Shown here: positions 57,851 through 64,000 of the stretch, piece by piece
Numbering within the stretch: position 1 is the first letter of the stretch
How the letters are laid out: each line of letters opens with the position of its first letter
Assembly: GCF_900116645.1 (NCBI RefSeq)
Contig: NZ_FPBO01000011.1
Span: 145,293-209,292, forward strand
Source: Pseudoduganella namucuonensis
Lineage (GTDB): Bacteria > Pseudomonadota > Gammaproteobacteria > Burkholderiales > Burkholderiaceae_D
DNA: 64,000 nucleotides
Reading direction: 5' to 3'
The notes under the pieces: model-generated
What the model was told of the DNA's origin: nothing
The model's database searches: none
Seen by the model: the letters and a program-made list of their open reading frames with translations, nothing else
Program-made: the position numbers and the translations under genes

Positions 57851-57911
57851 AAAAAGCGCCCAGGGCTATTTAATTTGCCCTGGACGGAAAAAATAGCCCT
57901 GGGCGCTTTTT
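57851..57911. terminator. long-stem bidirectional-looking terminator
   Basis: Perfect 20-base arms (57851-57870 and 57892-57911), beginning AAAAAGCGCC and ending GGCGCTTTTT, flank a 21-base loop. The stem is A-rich on one side and T-rich on the other, so it can end transcripts from either direction. A second, shorter pairing inside (CCAGGGC with GCCCTGG, 57860-57882) is mutually exclusive with the long stem. Confidence 0.75.
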
Positions 57912-57992
57912 GTCGCGCGGCAACGACGCGCCGGGGGCGGACGGGCTGGGGTAAGCTGGCTTTTTCTGCAATCTTGCCAGGGGGCGGCGCCT

Positions 57993-59207
57993 ATGAATTC
58001 TTCAGTTGCAGCGCTGCGCGGCTCGCCGCGGGATCTCGAGGAGCAGCGGATGCGGACTGTGCGCCGCTACGATATCCTGGACACCCCGCCCGACGGCGCC
58101 TTCGACCACGTGACGCGGCTGGCGGCGCGGCTACTGGATGCGCCAGTGGCCATCGTCAGCATCGTCGATAGCGACCGCATCTGGTTCAAGTCCCATTTCG
58201 GCCTGGACGTCGAGCAGATCCCGCGCGATCCCGGCCTGTGCGCCTCCGTCATCATGCAGGAGGGGCCCTACCTGGTGGACAACGCGCAACTCGATCCGCG
58301 CACGGCGGCCAACCCGCTGGTGGCGGGGGAGTTCGGCTTGCGCTTTTACCTCGGCGTGCCGCTGCGCACGCGCGACGGCCATGGCCTGGGCACGCTGTGC
58401 GTGCTCGATTTCCAGCCGCGCGCGGTCGACCGGGAACAGATCGCCCACTTGGAGGACCTGGCCCGCATCGTCATGGACCACCTGGAATTGCGCCTGACCG
58501 CGCGCCAGTCGATCGCCGCCCTGGAGGTGGCGGCCGAGCAAAAGGAGGCCGCGCTCCGCCAGGCGGAGCTGATGACCAAGGAAATCGACCACCGCGTGCT
58601 CAACAGCCTGAACCTGATCGTCTCGCTGCTGAGCGTGCAGAGCGCGCAGCTGCGCGGCACGCCGGCGGCCACCGAGATCGCCAAGGCGGCCGGCAAGATC
58701 ATGGCGGTGGCGCAGGTGCACAAGCATATGCGGGTCGACGAGAGCGTGGTCACGGCCGATTGCGCCGAATACCTGCAGCGCCTGTGCCACGGCCTGGGCG
58801 AGATGCTGCAGACGGACTTGACGGCCAATATCCGCGTCGAGGCCGTGCCGCTCAGCCTGCCGAGCGACCAGATCGTGCGCATCGGCCTGATCGTCAATGA
58901 GCTGGTGACCAACGCCTTGAAGCACGGCGCCGCCAATGTGCTGGTCACGCTGACCCGTCCGGACGCGGCGGCGTGCAGCCTGGCGGTCACGGACGACGGC
59001 AGCGGCCTGCCGGCCGGTTTCGCGCCGGAGCGGATGGCGGGACTGGGGATGAAGGTGGTGACGACGCTGGTGCGCAACCTGCAGGGGACGCTGACCCATG
59101 GTCCGGCGCCCGGCGCGGCCGGCACCCGCTTCGAGGTCCGCTTCCCGATGCCGCCGGGCCGGGCGGACGGGCCGCTCCGGGAGTGCCCGGAGCGCGCGGC
59201 CGGTTAG
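57993..59207 (+). CDS. GAF-domain sensor histidine kinase (HisKA_2/HWE-like)
   Basis: This 404-residue soluble kinase has an N-terminal GAF domain (about residues 30-170: FDHVTRLAARLLDAPVAIVSIVDSDR) and a dimerisation/phospho-acceptor region with the His in LMTKEIDHRVLNSLNLIVSLL (HisKA_2 type). An ATPase domain follows with LIVNELVTNALKHGA and the G-box VTDDGSGLP. There is no membrane span, so it senses a cytoplasmic signal. It converges with a response regulator-diguanylate cyclase gene, their ends overlapping by four bases; whether the two are partners is not known. Confidence 0.9.
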   Translation: MNSSVAALRGSPRDLEEQRMRTVRRYDILDTPPDGAFDHVTRLAARLLDAPVAIVSIVDSDRIWFKSHFGLDVEQIPRDPGLCASVIMQEGPYLVDNAQLDPRTAANPLVAGEFGLRFYLGVPLRTRDGHGLGTLCVLDFQPRAVDREQIAHLEDLARIVMDHLELRLTARQSIAALEVAAEQKEAALRQAELMTKEIDHRVLNSLNLIVSLLSVQSAQLRGTPAATEIAKAAGKIMAVAQVHKHMRVDESVVTADCAEYLQRLCHGLGEMLQTDLTANIRVEAVPLSLPSDQIVRIGLIVNELVTNALKHGAANVLVTLTRPDAAACSLAVTDDGSGLPAGFAPERMAGLGMKVVTTLVRNLQGTLTHGPAPGAAGTRFEVRFPMPPGRADGPLRECPERAAG

Positions 59208-60123
59208 ACGGCGGCGCTGATGCAGTAGCGGTCGCGGCCGGTTTCCTTGGCGCGGTAGAGCAGGGCGTCGGCCGCCCGTATCAGCGCGCTGGGGTCGATG
59301 TCCTCGCTGGGCTGCACGCTGGCCACGCCCATGCTGACCGTCACCCGGTCCGACACCGACGACGCCGCGTGCGGCAGTCGCAGCGCCGCCACCTCCTCCA
59401 GGATGCGCTTGGCCACCACCTCGGCGCCGTCGCCGCCCACCTGCGGCAACAGGATGATGAATTCCTCGCCGCCGTAGCGCGCCAGCATGTCCGGCGGCCG
59501 TCCGGCGCAGCGCTTCATGGCCGCCGACACCTGTTGCAGGCAGAGGTCGCCGGCCTGGTGGCCGTAGGCGTCGTTGTAATTCTTGAAATGGTCGATGTCG
59601 ATCATGATGACCGCCATCGGCGTTTCCGAGCGGGTGCAGCGGCGCCACTCGTTGTCCATGGCCTCGTTGAAGCTGCGGCGGTTGGCCACGCCGGTCAGCG
59701 CGTCGGTCAGGGTCAGCTCGCGCATGGCGTCGGCCTGGCGCTTGACGGTGAGCTGGGTGCGCACGCGCGCGCGCACCACGGCCACGTTGAAGGGCTTGCT
59801 GATGAAGTCGACCGCGCCCGCCTCCAGCGCGCGCGTCTCGTCCTCCGGGTGGGTCAGCGCGGTGACGAAGATCACCGGGATGTCGCGCACCGCCGCCGAT
59901 CCGCGCAGCGCGGCGCACACCTCGTAGCCGTCCATGCCGGGCATGACGGCGTCCAGCAGGATCAGGTCGGGCATCTGGTTGTGGGCGATCTGCAACGCCT
60001 TCTCGCCGCTCAGCGCGAACAGCACGTCGTGCTCGTCGCGCAGGGCGTGGTGCAGGATCTGGATGTTCTCCATCGCGTCGTCGACGAGCAGGATGCGCCC
60101 GTTCATGGCCAGGTCGGTCCAGC

Positions 60124-60127
<4 letters not shown>
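59204..60127 (-). CDS. response regulator with GGDEF domain (diguanylate cyclase)
   Basis: This 307-residue protein has a receiver domain (about residues 11-125; phospho-Asp in LILLDAVMPGMDGYE, the switch Thr in FVTALTHPED and Lys in FISKPF). A GGDEF domain follows (about 140-305) with the active site RYGGEEFIILLP, which retains the catalytic pattern for c-di-GMP synthesis. No RxxD inhibitory site is evident upstream of the motif. The ATG at 60127 overlaps the stop of the hybrid kinase (ATGA), so the two are translated together and are probably a signalling pair. Confidence 0.93.

Positions 60128-64000
<3,873 letters not shown>

Overview
This GC-rich 64-kb window reads as ordinary chromosome of a betaproteobacterium, most likely a member of the Oxalobacteraceae (Massilia, Duganella or a relative). 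That placement is an inference from codon use, gene repertoire and the many short palindromic repeats; no rRNA or other taxonomic marker is present. There are two tRNA genes (Gly-GCC, Leu-UAA). I see no CRISPR array, insertion sequence, prophage or replication origin.

Layout. 1-6.7 kb: partial Na+/H+ antiporter, tRNA-Gly, cheV, a DJ-1/PfpI protein, S-formylglutathione hydrolase, a second cation/proton antiporter with a YbdK-type ligase, and a class I glutamine-amidotransferase-type hydrolase. 7.0-11.0 kb: a 1329-residue protein that joins an L-amino-acid-oxidase-like flavoenzyme to a lipoxygenase domain; this is the most unusual gene here. 11.0-19.1 kb: a catabolic block on the minus strand (IclR regulator, acyl-CoA dehydrogenase, AMP-dependent acyl-CoA ligase, and a complete branched-chain-type ABC importer), apparently for uptake and CoA activation of an unidentified carboxylic acid. 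19.1-20.2 kb: a phosphoribosyltransferase and a miniature flagellar-rod-like protein. 20.5-28.2 kb: an ECF sigma/anti-sigma pair facing a five-gene envelope cluster (DUF4331 protein, lipoprotein, TPR protein, HupE/UreJ protein with an EF-hand, TonB-dependent receptor). 28.3-34.2 kb: a secreted alpha/beta hydrolase, two small unknown proteins and a GH78 alpha-L-rhamnosidase.

34.5-43.7 kb: tRNA-Leu, an orphan ParB-like protein with a membrane protein, cystathionine beta-synthase and cystathionine gamma-synthase/lyase, thymidine kinase, a small HExxH membrane protein and the tail-specific protease Prc. 43.9-47.5 kb: an NHL-repeat/M23 peptidase fusion facing an S8 subtilase. 47.8-51.0 kb: two acyl-CoA dehydrogenases and two MaoC hydratases in one operon. 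51.3-57.8 kb: a cNMP-binding patatin phospholipase overlapping a single-module NRPS (C-A-PCP-TE), which overlaps a TVP38/VTT membrane protein. 58.0-64.0 kb: signalling genes (GAF-HWE histidine kinase; response regulator-GGDEF and a large hybrid kinase cut by the window edge).

A recurring theme is invasion by palindromic repeats: two copies of a long-armed element (1781-1862, 20302-20427), two copies related by a CCGGGGTCAGACC core (14257-14287, about 38456-38560), one inside a coding region in frame (16626-16691), and one unrelated palindrome (26300-26379). Two of these appear to have altered proteins: an insert in the acyl-CoA ligase and an N-terminal extension in the cystathionine gamma-synthase homologue.
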